The notes beneath the pieces were generated by a model. The model worked only from the letters and a program-made list of their open reading frames with translations. It did no database searches and was not told the DNA's origin. Positions 10,626 to 21,123 of a DNA stretch of 64,000 nucleotides are shown piece after piece. The position numbers were made by a program, and so were the translations under genes. Each line of letters starts with the position of its first letter. Position 1 is the first letter of the stretch. The stretch is from Spinacia oleracea (Eukaryota; Streptophyta; Magnoliopsida; Caryophyllales; Amaranthaceae), in contig NC_079488.1 of NCBI RefSeq assembly GCF_020520425.1, forward strand, positions 87,463,285 through 87,527,284, read 5' to 3'.

Positions 10626-11765
10626 TCACCACGAATTAATAATGCTTAACTTGCGCGGAGTTAATAGAAAAGTACCAGAATCTATATCGGCAGATCGTTC
10701 ATCCTCATTCTGATTCATCATGTACAACTTTCCTGGAGCCTTATTCGGGTTGTTATCATTTGCAGGCTTATTATGGTTCCCTTGATTGTTTTGTGCCCCT
10801 CCAGGCTTTGAATTTTGACCTCCAGACTGGTTAAACTTCACTTGGTTTCCACCTCCATTACTATTTTGTTCCTTTCTGTGCTTAGTGAAGCACTCATATT
10901 CCCTATGGCCCCTTTTCTGACAATAGTTGCAGGTCACTAATTCTCCTTTGCAGTTCTTACCAGGGTGATTGTTACTGCACATCTTGCAATGATGCACTCT
11001 CTCAGATGGGTTCGAGTTGTTGTGGTGCCCCTGATTGTTTCCTCCTTGGGGATGTCCATTCCCATTTCCGTTTCTATTCCTTTTAAAGTTTTCTTGGTTA
11101 CCCCCAGTATTAAAATCTTTCCTCTTTTCCGCAATTACCAAAGTTTTCTTGTCCCTTCTAGACTGTAGCCCATAAATATGAGCAGCTCTCCCATACACTA
11201 TGTCTAAGGAAGTAAAAGTTTCTCCACCTAACCCCAGTTGAATTTTATCAGTCAGCCCTTGCTCAAACCTTTGAGCCTTTAGCTCCTCAGTAGCTACCAC
11301 CTCAGGTGCAAACCTCGATAAAGCTATAAACTTGCTATAGTATTCAACAATAGTCATATTCCCCATCCTAAGGTTGATGAACTCCTGCGCTTTCTGCTTT
11401 CTCATAAAAGGAGGATAAAACTTCCCCCTCAAGGCAACTATGAATGAATCCCAATTGAATCCCTCAACAGCACTTAGTCTATTTCCATTTTCCTTCCACC
11501 AAAGGTCGGCCTCATCTTTCAGATAAAGGACAGCTTGACTTACTCTCATACTCCCAGGGCAACTCACAGCCTCAAATAGTTTCTCAAACTCCCTAATCCA
11601 GTTTTCCAGGAAGGTTGGGTCGACTTGCCCCTTGAAATACGATGGCTTAACCTTAGAAAGTCTTTCAAACATTTCCCCTGCAGAGTCGGGGCGCTCAGTT
11701 CTCTCTTGGGTTAGCTTTTCCGCCAAGAGGCGAATCGCAGCAGCTAGATCATTGTTGTTGGCCAT
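10626..11765 (-). CDS. Family A gag (A1), pol-less
   Basis: A 379-residue Gag of Ty3/gypsy type, closest in look to Tekay/Del-like chromovirus Gags. The retrotransposon gag domain is at about 30-190, with LWWKENGNR, FIVALRGKFYPPFMRKQKAQ and FINLRMGNMT as landmarks. Two zinc knuckles follow an Asn/Gly-rich linker: CKMCSNNHPGKNC (CX2CX3HX4C, slightly unusual) and CNYCQKRGHREYEC (CX2CX4HX4C). Gag would package element RNA into cytoplasmic particles. The ATG at 11765 is preceded by a splice-acceptor-like TACTAAT-TGCAG. The frame ends with SADIDSGTFLL, where gag-pol normally enters protease, then 11 more residues and a stop. The PPT follows after about 415 bp, so protease, RT, RNase H and integrase are absent. 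The element could only move using enzymes from a relative. Confidence 0.85.
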   Translation of the reverse strand: MANNNDLAAAIRLLAEKLTQERTERPDSAGEMFERLSKVKPSYFKGQVDPTFLENWIREFEKLFEAVSCPGSMRVSQAVLYLKDEADLWWKENGNRLSAVEGFNWDSFIVALRGKFYPPFMRKQKAQEFINLRMGNMTIVEYYSKFIALSRFAPEVVATEELKAQRFEQGLTDKIQLGLGGETFTSLDIVYGRAAHIYGLQSRRDKKTLVIAEKRKDFNTGGNQENFKRNRNGNGNGHPQGGNNQGHHNNSNPSERVHHCKMCSNNHPGKNCKGELVTCNYCQKRGHREYECFTKHRKEQNSNGGGNQVKFNQSGGQNSKPGGAQNNQGNHNKPANDNNPNKAPGKLYMMNQNEDERSADIDSGTFLLTPRKLSIINSW

Positions 11766-12588
11766 TCTAGAACGCGACCTGCAATTAGTATATTCTACTT
11801 TAGGTTTGAAACATCACTTATACGTTATCCCATACAATTTAATACTTGAATTGACCATAAAGATCGCCTCAACCAACAATGTTCACATTAATACACATCA
11901 TTTACGAAGGCGCGACAATCGTTTACGAAGGTGCAACGATCGTCTACAAGATGCAATAATCATTGAAAAATAATCATCCTCAATAATTCACGAAAGACAT
12001 TTACACACTACACATAAGGCATAACATTTTGAATCATATTGGTCATGAGGGTCTAGATTGGCCTTCACTTCCTTTATGTACTCAAATCATTTAATATTTT
12101 TGTGGCAATTGAATTGATCCACAATTCACACTGAGTATGCAACCAATAGGAAGATTAATCCACGACGTACTACCTAGAGGTTGGGGTATTATGGATTAAT
12201 CTTCCTATTGGTTGCATAATCAGTGTGAATTGTGGATCAATTCAATTGCCACAAAAATATTAAATGATTTGAGTACATAAAGGAAGTGAGGGCCAATCTA
12301 GACCCTCATGACCAATATGATTCAAAATGTTATGCCTTATGTGTAGTGTGTAAATGTCTTTCGTGAATTATTGAGGATGATTATTTTTCAATGATTATTG
12401 CATCTTGTAGACGATCGTTGCACCTTCGTAAACGATTGTCGCGCCTTCGTAAATGATGTGTATTAATGTGAACATTGTTGGTTGAGGCGATCTTTATGGT
12501 CAATTCAAGTATTAAATTGTATGGGATAACGTATAAGTGATGTTTCAAACCTAAAGTAGAATATACTAATTGCAGGTCGCGTTCTAGA

Positions 12589-13410
12589 ATGGCCAACAAC
12601 AATGATCTAGCTGCTGCGATTCGCCTCTTGGCGGAAAAGCTAACCCAAGAGAGAACTGAGCGCCCCGACTCTGCAGGGGAAATGTTTGAAAGACTTTCTA
12701 AGGTTAAGCCACCGTATTTCAAGGGGCAAGCCGACCCAACCTTCCTGGAAAACTGGATTAGGGAGTTTGAGAAACTATTTGAGGCTGTGAGTTGCCCTGG
12801 GAGTATGAGAGTAAGTCAAACTGTCCTTTATCTGAAAGATGAGGCCGACCTTTGGTGGAAGGAAAATGGAAATAGACTAAGTGCTGTTGCGGGATTCAAT
12901 TGGGATTCATTCATAGTTGCCTTGAGGGGGAAGTTTTATCCTCCTTTTATGAGAAAGCAGAAAGCGCAGGAGTTCATCAACCTTAGGATGGGGAATATGA
13001 CTATTGCTGAATACTATAGCAAGTTTATAGCTTTATCGAGGTTTGCACCTGAGGTTGTAGCTACTGAGGAGCTGAAAGGTCAAAGGTTCGAGCAAGGGCT
13101 GACTGATGAAATTCAACTAGGATTAGGTGGGGAAACTTTTACATCCTTAGACATAGTGTATGGGAGAGCTGCTCATATTTATGGTCTGCAGTCTAGAAGG
13201 GACAAGAAAACTTTGGTAATTGGTCAAAATTCAAAGCTTGGAGGGGCACAAAACAATCAAGAGAACTATAATAAGTCTGCAAATGATCACAACAACGCGA
13301 ATAAGGCTCCAGGAAAGTTGTACATGATGAATCAGAATGAAAATGAACGATCTGCCGATATAGATTCTGGTACTTTTCTATTAACTTCGCGCAAGTTAAG
13401 CATTATTTAA
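12589..13410 (+). CDS. Family A gag (A2) with in-frame loss of both zinc knuckles
   Basis: A 273-residue Gag that matches A1 closely through the gag domain; differences include S/P, V/A, A/T and K/E at scattered sites. It then jumps from TLVI straight to GQNSKLGGAQNN, removing about 104 residues (312 bp) that hold the Asn-rich linker and both CCHC knuckles. The frame is kept and ends SADIDSGTFLLTSRKLSII. Without knuckles it should package RNA poorly, so it is probably non-functional although open. Like A1 it runs into a PPT (13834-13854) with no pol. The start is the same ATG context, with TACTAAT-TGCAG just upstream (12564-12575). Confidence 0.8.
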   Translation: MANNNDLAAAIRLLAEKLTQERTERPDSAGEMFERLSKVKPPYFKGQADPTFLENWIREFEKLFEAVSCPGSMRVSQTVLYLKDEADLWWKENGNRLSAVAGFNWDSFIVALRGKFYPPFMRKQKAQEFINLRMGNMTIAEYYSKFIALSRFAPEVVATEELKGQRFEQGLTDEIQLGLGGETFTSLDIVYGRAAHIYGLQSRRDKKTLVIGQNSKLGGAQNNQENYNKSANDHNNANKAPGKLYMMNQNENERSADIDSGTFLLTSRKLSII

Positions 13411-13833
13411 TTCGTGGTGACTTGTTCTTTTGTTTCGTCATCTGTTGTGAAAAGTCTAAAATTAGTAGTTTTAGTGAAACAAGAATTTTGAGGATAGAAT
13501 TCGTCGAAAGAAATTTTGGTTAGTTATTCCCTGAGGTGAGTTACGAGGGCATAACTCGTTTTCTTTAAGGGGGGTAGAATGCGATAGAAATTCACGTTTT
13601 TTTTACCTATTTTATTGCATTTTTATGCATTTTTATGCTTATTTTAGCAAATTTTACAAGTTTAGGCAAAGCAAATAGACTCTCCGGATAAGAAAAGGTG
13701 TTCATGAGTAACACAAATAGCTTTGAGTTGGCAAAAGAGTGCACATAGGTGGCACAAGTACTTCTCTAGTAAGAATAAGTTAAAAACTTTTGGGGAAAAT
13801 GTGGGAAATTTCGTGTCAAGTTTCGGGACGAAA

Positions 13834-13854
13834 CTTCTTTTAAGAGGGGTAGAT
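13834..13854 (+). promoter_or_regulatory. Polypurine tract of A2
   Basis: CTTCTTTTAAGAGGGGTAGAT ends immediately before the LTR start TGTAATCCCCC at 13855. It is the same tract as in A1 and D, here on the plus strand. Confidence 0.8.
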
Positions 13855-16103
13855 TGTAATCCCCCATAAATTTATAAATTTTATTAATATATTTTAACGT
13901 ATATTATTTATATTTAAATAGAATTTATGAATTTTAAGTAATAAATATATAATTAACGTATATTTATTTTATTTTAAGTACGTTCTAAATATTTAACGAT
14001 TTTTGAATTTTATTATATATTTAATGTATATTTAATTTTATGTAAATATATTATAAATATTTTAAGGATTTGTGCAATCAAGAATAATTTTAGAATTTTA
14101 AGTTGAAAAGAATTTGAATTACGAAAATTGATTGAATTTAGAAATATCCTATTCAGTTTTGGATTCGAATCATAAAAGCTAAATCCTAATTCAAGCCCAC
14201 TTGGGAAAGCCCAACATTAAAACCCAAACCTCAAAACCCCACCCAAACTATTTTCACGTAAAACACCAAAGCCCTTCCTCCTCTCTGTTTCACGTACAAA
14301 CAAACCACAAGCAAGCCCTCAACCGTTTCTCTCTCTCCTTGCTTCAACATCCACGACGCACAAACCCTGCCCTCTCCTTGTCGCCGCCGTCCAGCCAGTC
14401 ACGCCGGACCACCGTCGTCCCTCGCCAGCCGCCGGTAATCCCCCTTCTCCTTCTCTCTCTCTTCGTTCTCCTTCTTTTCTTTTTTCTGGATTTTTCGTCC
14501 TCCCTCACCATTGCTTCCCTCTTGTTTAAGTTTCGCGCAGCCAAGTCGTGAGCCTCCCTCGCCGCCAGCCGTCTTCGCCGCGAAAGGTCGTCGTCGTTGC
14601 ACGGTAGTTCGCCCATCCTCCCTTCTCTTTTTGTCTTTCGTTCTCTTTCTTTTTCTATTTCGTTCGTGGCACTCATCCGTGCCCTGTTTATGCCGACAGC
14701 AACCGCCGCCCACCAGTCGCAACCACCAACCCAGCAGCTGCCGCGCCGCCGTGCCCCGGACCGCCGGCCGCCCACTCTCTTCTCTTTAGTTTGGTTGTTT
14801 TTCTTAAACCCTAAGTTATTTAAATGTTTAATTAAGTTTATTAATTTAATTTATGTCTCTTGAATTAAATTTATGATTTTTATGATTAAGTTATGAAATT
14901 TCAGATTATATGTTGTTGAAATTAATTTAATTATTTTCAGATTTATTAACTACGTTTAATTTAGGGTCTTAATGAAGTTTATTAATTTAATTCATGCTCC
15001 TTGAATGTAAATTATAAGTTATCATGATTAAATTATATTTTCATATTATATATTATGTTTAAATAATAAATTTAATTTTCAGATTATGTAATTGAATTGA
15101 AATAAGGAATTTAATTATTAAAGCATGGATTTTTAAGGTTTTAATATTCTAAAATCATAATAGAATGATTATATATTATTAAAGCTATTATTTTTATGAT
15201 TTTAAGAACGTTGATTATGTTTTGTGGACGTTTGAAATAATTTTATATTGCTGGAAATTTTAAAAGGGATGTTTTATTGGAGTTTAGAACGATTTGGGAT
15301 CATTAGTTTAATAGTTATTATGCTTGGAGGTTATTTAGTTAAGTTTCGATATTGGGGATGGTTCAAAATATGTTTAGGATGTATTTGGAATACTTTAGTA
15401 TTGCTGTAAATTGTTGGAAATTGATAGGGGAATTTTATTGGTTGTTTTTAGGCGGAGAATTCTTTGTGGGCGACTTTTGAATTCGTTAAAGTGGCCTATC
15501 AGTTTGTTTACACAAGGTACGTACATGCCTGTGTGCTTGGATGTGTGTTGTATTGAAAATATGATGAATATATTTATGAACTTGTTTATGTTGGAATTTC
15601 ATGTTCAATGTCGTTGAATTAATGCGTTGAGCATAGAACTTTATTTATAAGAATTGAATCATGTTAGCATGGAATATTGATGCAAGCATGTTGGTTTTGT
15701 GGAACTTTATATTATTTAATATTGGTTTAGATCTTTATTGATCGTTGTTCCTCTTTAGATTTTCACTACTTTATAAGGGCCGAGGACCTTGTTTGGTAGT
15801 TGAAACTTATATCTAATAAAGGTTTTTAAATATGGATAAAGGAAGGATTAAAATAGTTGGAATTGGCTCTTGGTTGAATGTTGTGATCACTGGTTTAATT
15901 CAAAGATAAAAGAAGTTGTGTTTACTTGTTGAATATAATATTTATGTTTGATGAGTCATAACCAAGTATTAAAAGTTAAGTCATGTAAAGTGAAGATGAG
16001 TAGCAATAGCTTTAGACTGTGCACGTCTAAAGTGACGGACAATCAGGAGTTGGGGTCATGGGTAGCCTATGTCTTTTTCTGGGGCCGGATTGATCACCGG
16101 TTC
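13855..16103 (+). mobile_element. Family A 3' LTR of A2, truncated
   Basis: It begins TGTAATCCCCC after the PPT and runs 2,249 bp. It stops at 'gatcaccggttc', where another LTR starts at once. Against the complete LTRs it lacks roughly the last 700 bp. The conserved hairpin is present at 16010-16032. The truncation is either the insertion point of the next element or a recombination joint. The far target duplication that would decide this is not in the window. Confidence 0.8.
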
Positions 16104-19043
16104 TGTAATCCCCCGTAAATTTATAAATTTTATTAATATATTTTAACGTATATTATCTATAATTAAATAGAATTTATGAATTTTAGTAATAAATATATAA
16201 TTAACGTATATTTATTTTATTTTAAGTACGTTCTAAATATTAAACGATTTTTGAACGTTATTATATTTATATATTTAATGCATATTTAATTCTATTTAAA
16301 TATATTCCAAATATTTTAACGGTTTGGGCAATCAAAAATAATTTTAGAATTTTATATTGAAAAGAATTTAAATTAGGAAAACTCGTTGAATTCGGAAAAA
16401 CAATCCTAAACATTTGTGGATCCAAACAACTTCAATCATATTTCTAGCCCAATTGGGTGAAGCCCAATGTATTAAAACCCAACACAAACCCCTTTCCTCT
16501 CCTTCACTATTCACGTAAACCAGGAACCCTCAACCCTCCTCCCTCACTCTTCACGTCACTGCTTCCCTTGCCACTGTCCAGCCGCCGCACCACGCCCACT
16601 GCCGGACCACCACCTTCACCGACGACCACCGTCGACCCTCGTGGTAACTCCTTCGTTCCTCCTTCATATTGTTCTTTGTTTTTTTTTTCGGTTCTTGCAA
16701 ACCCCTTACTCGTGTGTCTGTGCGAACCAGCCCACCGTGAGCTCGCCGCCGTCGATACTCCGCCGCCGCGAGTACAGCCCTGTCCACCGTCCCGGTAGTC
16801 ACCCTTTCTCCCTCCTGTTTCTCTTATTTTCGTTCTTTTTCATTACTTGTCCTCCTCCTTTTAGTGGCTGACTTCTGTTCATCCGCGCAGCCACCACCAC
16901 CGCGTGACGCCACCGCACGCAACCCCTTGCTCAGCCTCGCCGCGAACCACCGCATATCCGCCGGCCAGCTCTCCTCTCTCCTCCTTAATTCTTGGTTATT
17001 TCTTAAACCCTAAGTAACTAATTATTTTAATTAAAGTTTGTTAACTTAAATGATGTTCTTGAATTAAATTTATAATTTTTATTGTTAAATATGGTTTTCA
17101 GATTTGGGTGTTGTTATTATAAACCAATTATTTTCAGTTTTGATTAATTAAAAATTAAGTTAGGGCTTAGTCATGCTTTGTTAATTCGAATTATGCTTCC
17201 TTGAATTAAAGTTATGTTTTTTATGATTTAAAGTATGAATTTAAGATTATATGAATTTTATAATAAAGTTATTAATTTTCAGATTATGTAATTACAGTGA
17301 AATATTGGTTTTGATGGTTTAAAGTATGAAATTCAAGGTTTTATGATTATTAATCATGATGAGTTGAGTGTGGATTATTGAATTGGTTGTTTTGAGATAC
17401 TAGGAACGTAGATTGACCATGGTGAAGCTTTTAAATGAATTTATATTGCTGAAAATTTAAAGTACGATGTTTGCAAAAGTTTTCAACGAATTTCAATCAC
17501 TAATTCAATAATTATGATTCTAGGAAATCAAATGTTTAAGTTTTGATATTGGGGAAAGTTCTAAATATGTTTAGGATGCATTTAGAATGCTCTCTTATGG
17601 TTATCAATGATTAGGAATTGATTGGGAATATTTGTTGGTTGTTTTAGGCGGAGAATTCTCTTTAGGCGACTTTTGAAAGTGTTAAAGTGGCCTATCAATT
17701 TGTTTATACAAGGTACGTACATACCTGCGTGCTTGGAATGTGTGCTAATTGTTGAAATCATGTTGATATTATTGTTGAACTTGGTGATGTTGATATTATA
17801 GACAAACTTGGTTATATGGAATGTGCATGTTTAATACTGTTGGACAAACTTATTGAACTTGTTTTGCACTAAGAGAACTGTAACATGTTGGTATGGATTA
17901 TTGGTACAAACATGTTGGTTGGGAACACTAGATTATTCTATATGATTGGTTTGGATCGATTGGTTGTTGTTCCCCTTTTTAGCTTTTCACTACTTTATGA
18001 GGGCCGAGGACCTTGTTTAGTAAGTTGAAACTTTATACCCATATACAGGGTTGATCATGGTTAAAGGAAAGGTTGGGTAAATTGGAATGAGTCTTGATTG
18101 ATGCCTTTATGATCACGTACTTAATTCCAAGATAAAAACAGTTGTGAACGAATGTGGATTATATGCCTTATGTGATTGTTGAGTCATAACAGAGTATCAA
18201 TTTGTAAATCATGTAAAGTGAAACTGAGTAGCAATAGCTTTAGACTGTGCACGTCTAAAGTGACGGACAAACAGGAGTTGGGGTTCATGGTGGTAGCCCA
18301 TGGCCTTTTCTGGGACCGGATTGATCACCGTGTCCTATTTTTATTTAAACGTTCCTCGATATCGCAGGTCACTGAGGTTACGGAGTCGCGCCCGTACCTC
18401 GTCTTCCTTAGTGAAGACTTCTGGATGGACAACTCGGTCCATTGTCTATTTCAACCAAAATAATATTATTGTCATAAGTCTAGCCTAGTCTAGTCAAGTA
18501 TGGTCGTCAAATTATCATGTTTTGTCTGCCCTTACTTATGTTCACTAGTATCATGTTAGGGTTCCTTTAATAGTATCATGTTAGGAATATTATTGTTTTA
18601 GTATGTAGTACTCAGCTTTGCTGATTACGTGCTTTGTTTGTGTGTGTTGATCATGGTTATGCCTTATTGATCCTGTGATGACCCATCTTTGGTGAGCAGT
18701 CTCTAAGGATCAATAAGCGTTGCCCATCTACAGGTTTGAAGATGATGCATCATTGGGATCGGGATTAGAGAGCTTGTAGTTATATTTGCTTATTTAAATG
18801 ATTTGGGTTGTCAACTTAATTTGAAATTTGTCGTACTATTCGTATTTCCTTATTCCAGTTAATTGGTTTTGGACCTAATATGTAATAAGATTATTTATGA
18901 ACCTAAAGTTAGTTTTATGTTTTCCGCTGCAAAATTCTGAATAAGCCGTTACGTTTTCACACGGGCGATAATACTTTGATAATTCCCTACAGTTATATTT
19001 AAAAAGGGTTATTTTAGAAAATGGGAATTGTCAGGGTGTTACA
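16104..19043 (+). mobile_element. Family A 5' LTR of the third element (A3), complete
   Basis: The 2,940-bp LTR runs from TGTAATCCCCC to GGTGTTACA and is followed by a primer binding site, so it is a 5' LTR on the plus strand. The conserved CTTTAGAC/GTCTAAAG hairpin is at 18238-18260. A GC-rich block lies at about 16560-16980. Promoter and start of transcription should lie in this LTR, but I cannot place a TATA box with confidence in such AT-rich sequence. Confidence 0.85.
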
Positions 19044-19046
19044 AAG

Positions 19047-19060
19047 TGGTATCTAGAAGC
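19047..19060 (+). promoter_or_regulatory. Primer binding site of A3 (initiator-Met tRNA-like)
   Basis: TGGTATCTAGAAGC starts three bases after the LTR. It resembles the standard tRNA-iMet-complementary site TGGTATCAGAGC, with an offset or insertion in the second half. The identical motif lies on the minus strand at 56941-56954 next to the D LTR. Confidence 0.65.
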
Positions 19061-19802
19061 TAAGGTTTTACTTTAATAAATTTTTAGGCGCCTAACTATC
19101 TAGTTATTTAAAATAAATTTCTTAAAAATCGAGCTTCTACGTATTATAGTGTTAAAAAATTGGTACTTTTTTTTGGGGGGGCAGATTTCCTTTTATCTTG
19201 TTTGAAAGTATATAATATTTCTTATTTAAGTTCGAAATCAAATTATTTATTCGAATTAAAGTGACTTTCGAAATTTTTATTCTTTTTCTTATTATTTATT
19301 ATTAAAAAATGAGTACAATTTTTTTTAGAAGTTCAATTTTTTTTAAAATGGTTTCAAGGGTTAGAATTCGTTATTTAAAAAAAAAAAAAAAAGAAATATA
19401 TAAATCTTCTTCGAATTAATAACCTTATTTTCGAATTTATTCGCTACGCATTTCCTTAATTTATTTTACTTTATTTATTTTATATTTTTATTCTATGTTA
19501 TAATTTTATTATATTATCGTCCTTTTACTTTGTTATTTAACTATTTCAATGCTTTAGTTTATGAGAGATGGGTAGTATAAGAAGGGCATATAAGATAGAA
19601 TTATATGTGCATTAGTAGCTAGTCAATGCTAGCATAAGAAATTGATTGTTATGTACGTGCGTGTGCTAATTGTTTAATGTTACATTTAAATGTGCATAAA
19701 GAATTGTTTGCTTCCACCAAACTTATTGCATTATTGAACTTTGTTTATGATTTGGCTGGAAAATCGTTAGTGAGACATGGAATTGTTTATTTCAGGAATA
19801 AA

Positions 19803-20447
19803 ATGTTTCTTTCCAAGTATACCAACATAGGATCTTTCGAGAAACTTGATATAGAAACCCCTGACATTTACGTGAAGAAAATTGTGTTTGGGTGTGAATA
19901 TCATGCTAAAGTTCAAGGGAAACCTATCTTAATGAGAAAGGATACCATAGCAGCCACTATCATTAATTGCTTACCCAACAAATTTCCATACCTAGAACTC
20001 AAGGAAAAGTTTAAAGACATGCATTCTGATAATGGAACTCCAAACTTGGCTAAGTATGGAACTTGGGATGGTAGATGGAAATATGATTCAGAAATTCTGA
20101 CCACCATTATTGAAGCGGCAGAAAATGGGTTTAGAGACGGTAAAATCGTAGGGAGTCATGTTGGGGATTCAGTTACAGAAGAACCTATGGGAATAAGTGT
20201 AAATAATGACCTAAAGGAAAATGATGTAGCTGTGGAGAATGAGAATGTAGGTGTTGAGGCAGAGAATCCTAACCCAGCGGCTCATGAGCCAACCATTGAG
20301 ATCTCTAGTGATTCAGATGCAGAGCTCGAAAGTGAACATGAGATGGCAAGTGAGCCTAATCAAGATGAAGACATGGGTGAAGATGCAAACCCTGAGGAAG
20401 ACCCCGATGAAGACCCTGAAGAAGAGTTCGATGATCTTGAGATCTAA
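19803..20447 (+). CDS. Family A ORF1: 214-residue acidic-tailed protein upstream of gag
   Basis: I do not recognise this protein. The frame is open from 19677, but I start it at the ATG at 19803 because the D copy carries a stop and no ATG in the earlier part. Similarity as coding sequence begins just after a TATTTCAG motif, a possible splice acceptor. From this ATG both copies are exactly 214 codons with no indel and about ten residue changes. Residues 1-100 look globular (MFLSKYTNIGSFEKLD; WDGRWKYDSEILTT). From about 150 it is increasingly Asp/Glu-rich, ending EDPDEDPEEEFDDLEI. There is no signal peptide, membrane segment or known motif that I can see. It sits between PBS and gag, where Ogre/Tat-type elements carry an extra ORF, but I see no sequence reason to equate them. 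Function unknown. Confidence 0.6.
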   Translation: MFLSKYTNIGSFEKLDIETPDIYVKKIVFGCEYHAKVQGKPILMRKDTIAATIINCLPNKFPYLELKEKFKDMHSDNGTPNLAKYGTWDGRWKYDSEILTTIIEAAENGFRDGKIVGSHVGDSVTEEPMGISVNNDLKENDVAVENENVGVEAENPNPAAHEPTIEISSDSDAELESEHEMASEPNQDEDMGEDANPEEDPDEDPEEEFDDLEI

Positions 20448-21123
20448 ATTTCACTCCGCGAGTTTCAGGAGTAATGGATAGGCAAGAGGCCACAGATATT
20501 TTGAAGTCATAAATAATTAATTAGCTCTTTTTTTTGTTTTAAAGAATAAGTAGCAAAGCTACAACTGTTTAAGGTTTAAGTTTATTGAAGTTTGAAATAT
20601 TCTTTATTATTTTCAAGGACGTAATAAACCTCTATGGAGTTAGCAATAAAAGTTAAAGTTTTCAAGGAATTGTTCTTTATTCTATTTTGAGGATTCCATA
20701 ATACCCAACCTCTAGGTAGTACATCGTGGATTAATCTTCCTATTGGTTGCATACTCAGTGTGAATTGTGGATCAATTTAATTGCCACAAAAATATTAAAT
20801 GATTTGAGTACATAAAGGAAGTGAGGGCCAATCTAGACCATCATGACCAATATGATTCAAAATGTTATGCCTTATGTGCAGTGTGTAAATGTCTTTCGTG
20901 AATTATTGAGGATGATTATTTTTCAATGATTATTGCATCTTGTAGACGATCGTTGCACCTTCGTAAACGATTGTCGTGCCTTCGTAAATGATGTGTATTA
21001 ATGTGAACATTGTTGGTTGAGGCGATCTTTATGGTCAATTCAAGTATTAAATTGTGTGGGATAACGTATAAGTGATGTTTCAAACCTAAAGTAGAATATA
21101 CTAATTGCAGGTCGCGTTCTAGA
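20448..21123 (+). other. ORF1-gag intergenic leader with splice-acceptor-like end (A3)
   Basis: About 680 bp of AT-rich, non-coding leader. Around 20700-20745 it matches the sequence at the centre of the head-to-head fusion (near 12163-12200). It ends with TACTAAT (21099-21105) followed by TGCAG (21106-21110) and then GTCGCGTTCTAGA-ATG. This has the form of a branch point and 3' splice site just before the gag start. The same arrangement is present in A1 and A2. Confidence 0.5.

Larger units (their letters stand above)
7918..16103. repeat. Head-to-head inverted repeat of two family A elements (A1 and A2)
   Basis: The left arm (about 7918-12162, minus element) and right arm (12192-16103, plus element) are inverted copies covering partial 5' leader, gag, PPT and most of the LTR. 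The spacer is only 29 bp (12163-12191). The arms are nearly identical for about 400 bp beside the centre, differ at a handful of Gag residues, and are more diverged in the LTRs. The right arm lacks about 312 bp of gag. The joint at 12192-12195 shares TGGA between the two parental sequences. Confidence 0.75.

Noticed and set aside
11632..11973. 113-residue frame antisense to the gag start (also at 12381-12722 and 20916-21137)
   Set aside because: Similar only because the underlying gag leader is duplicated. It lies opposite real gag and shows no independent conservation.
19677..20447. Equating ORF1 with Ogre/Tat ORF1 or with a known acidic chaperone
   Set aside because: Only the position and acidity are shared. 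I see no motif in common.
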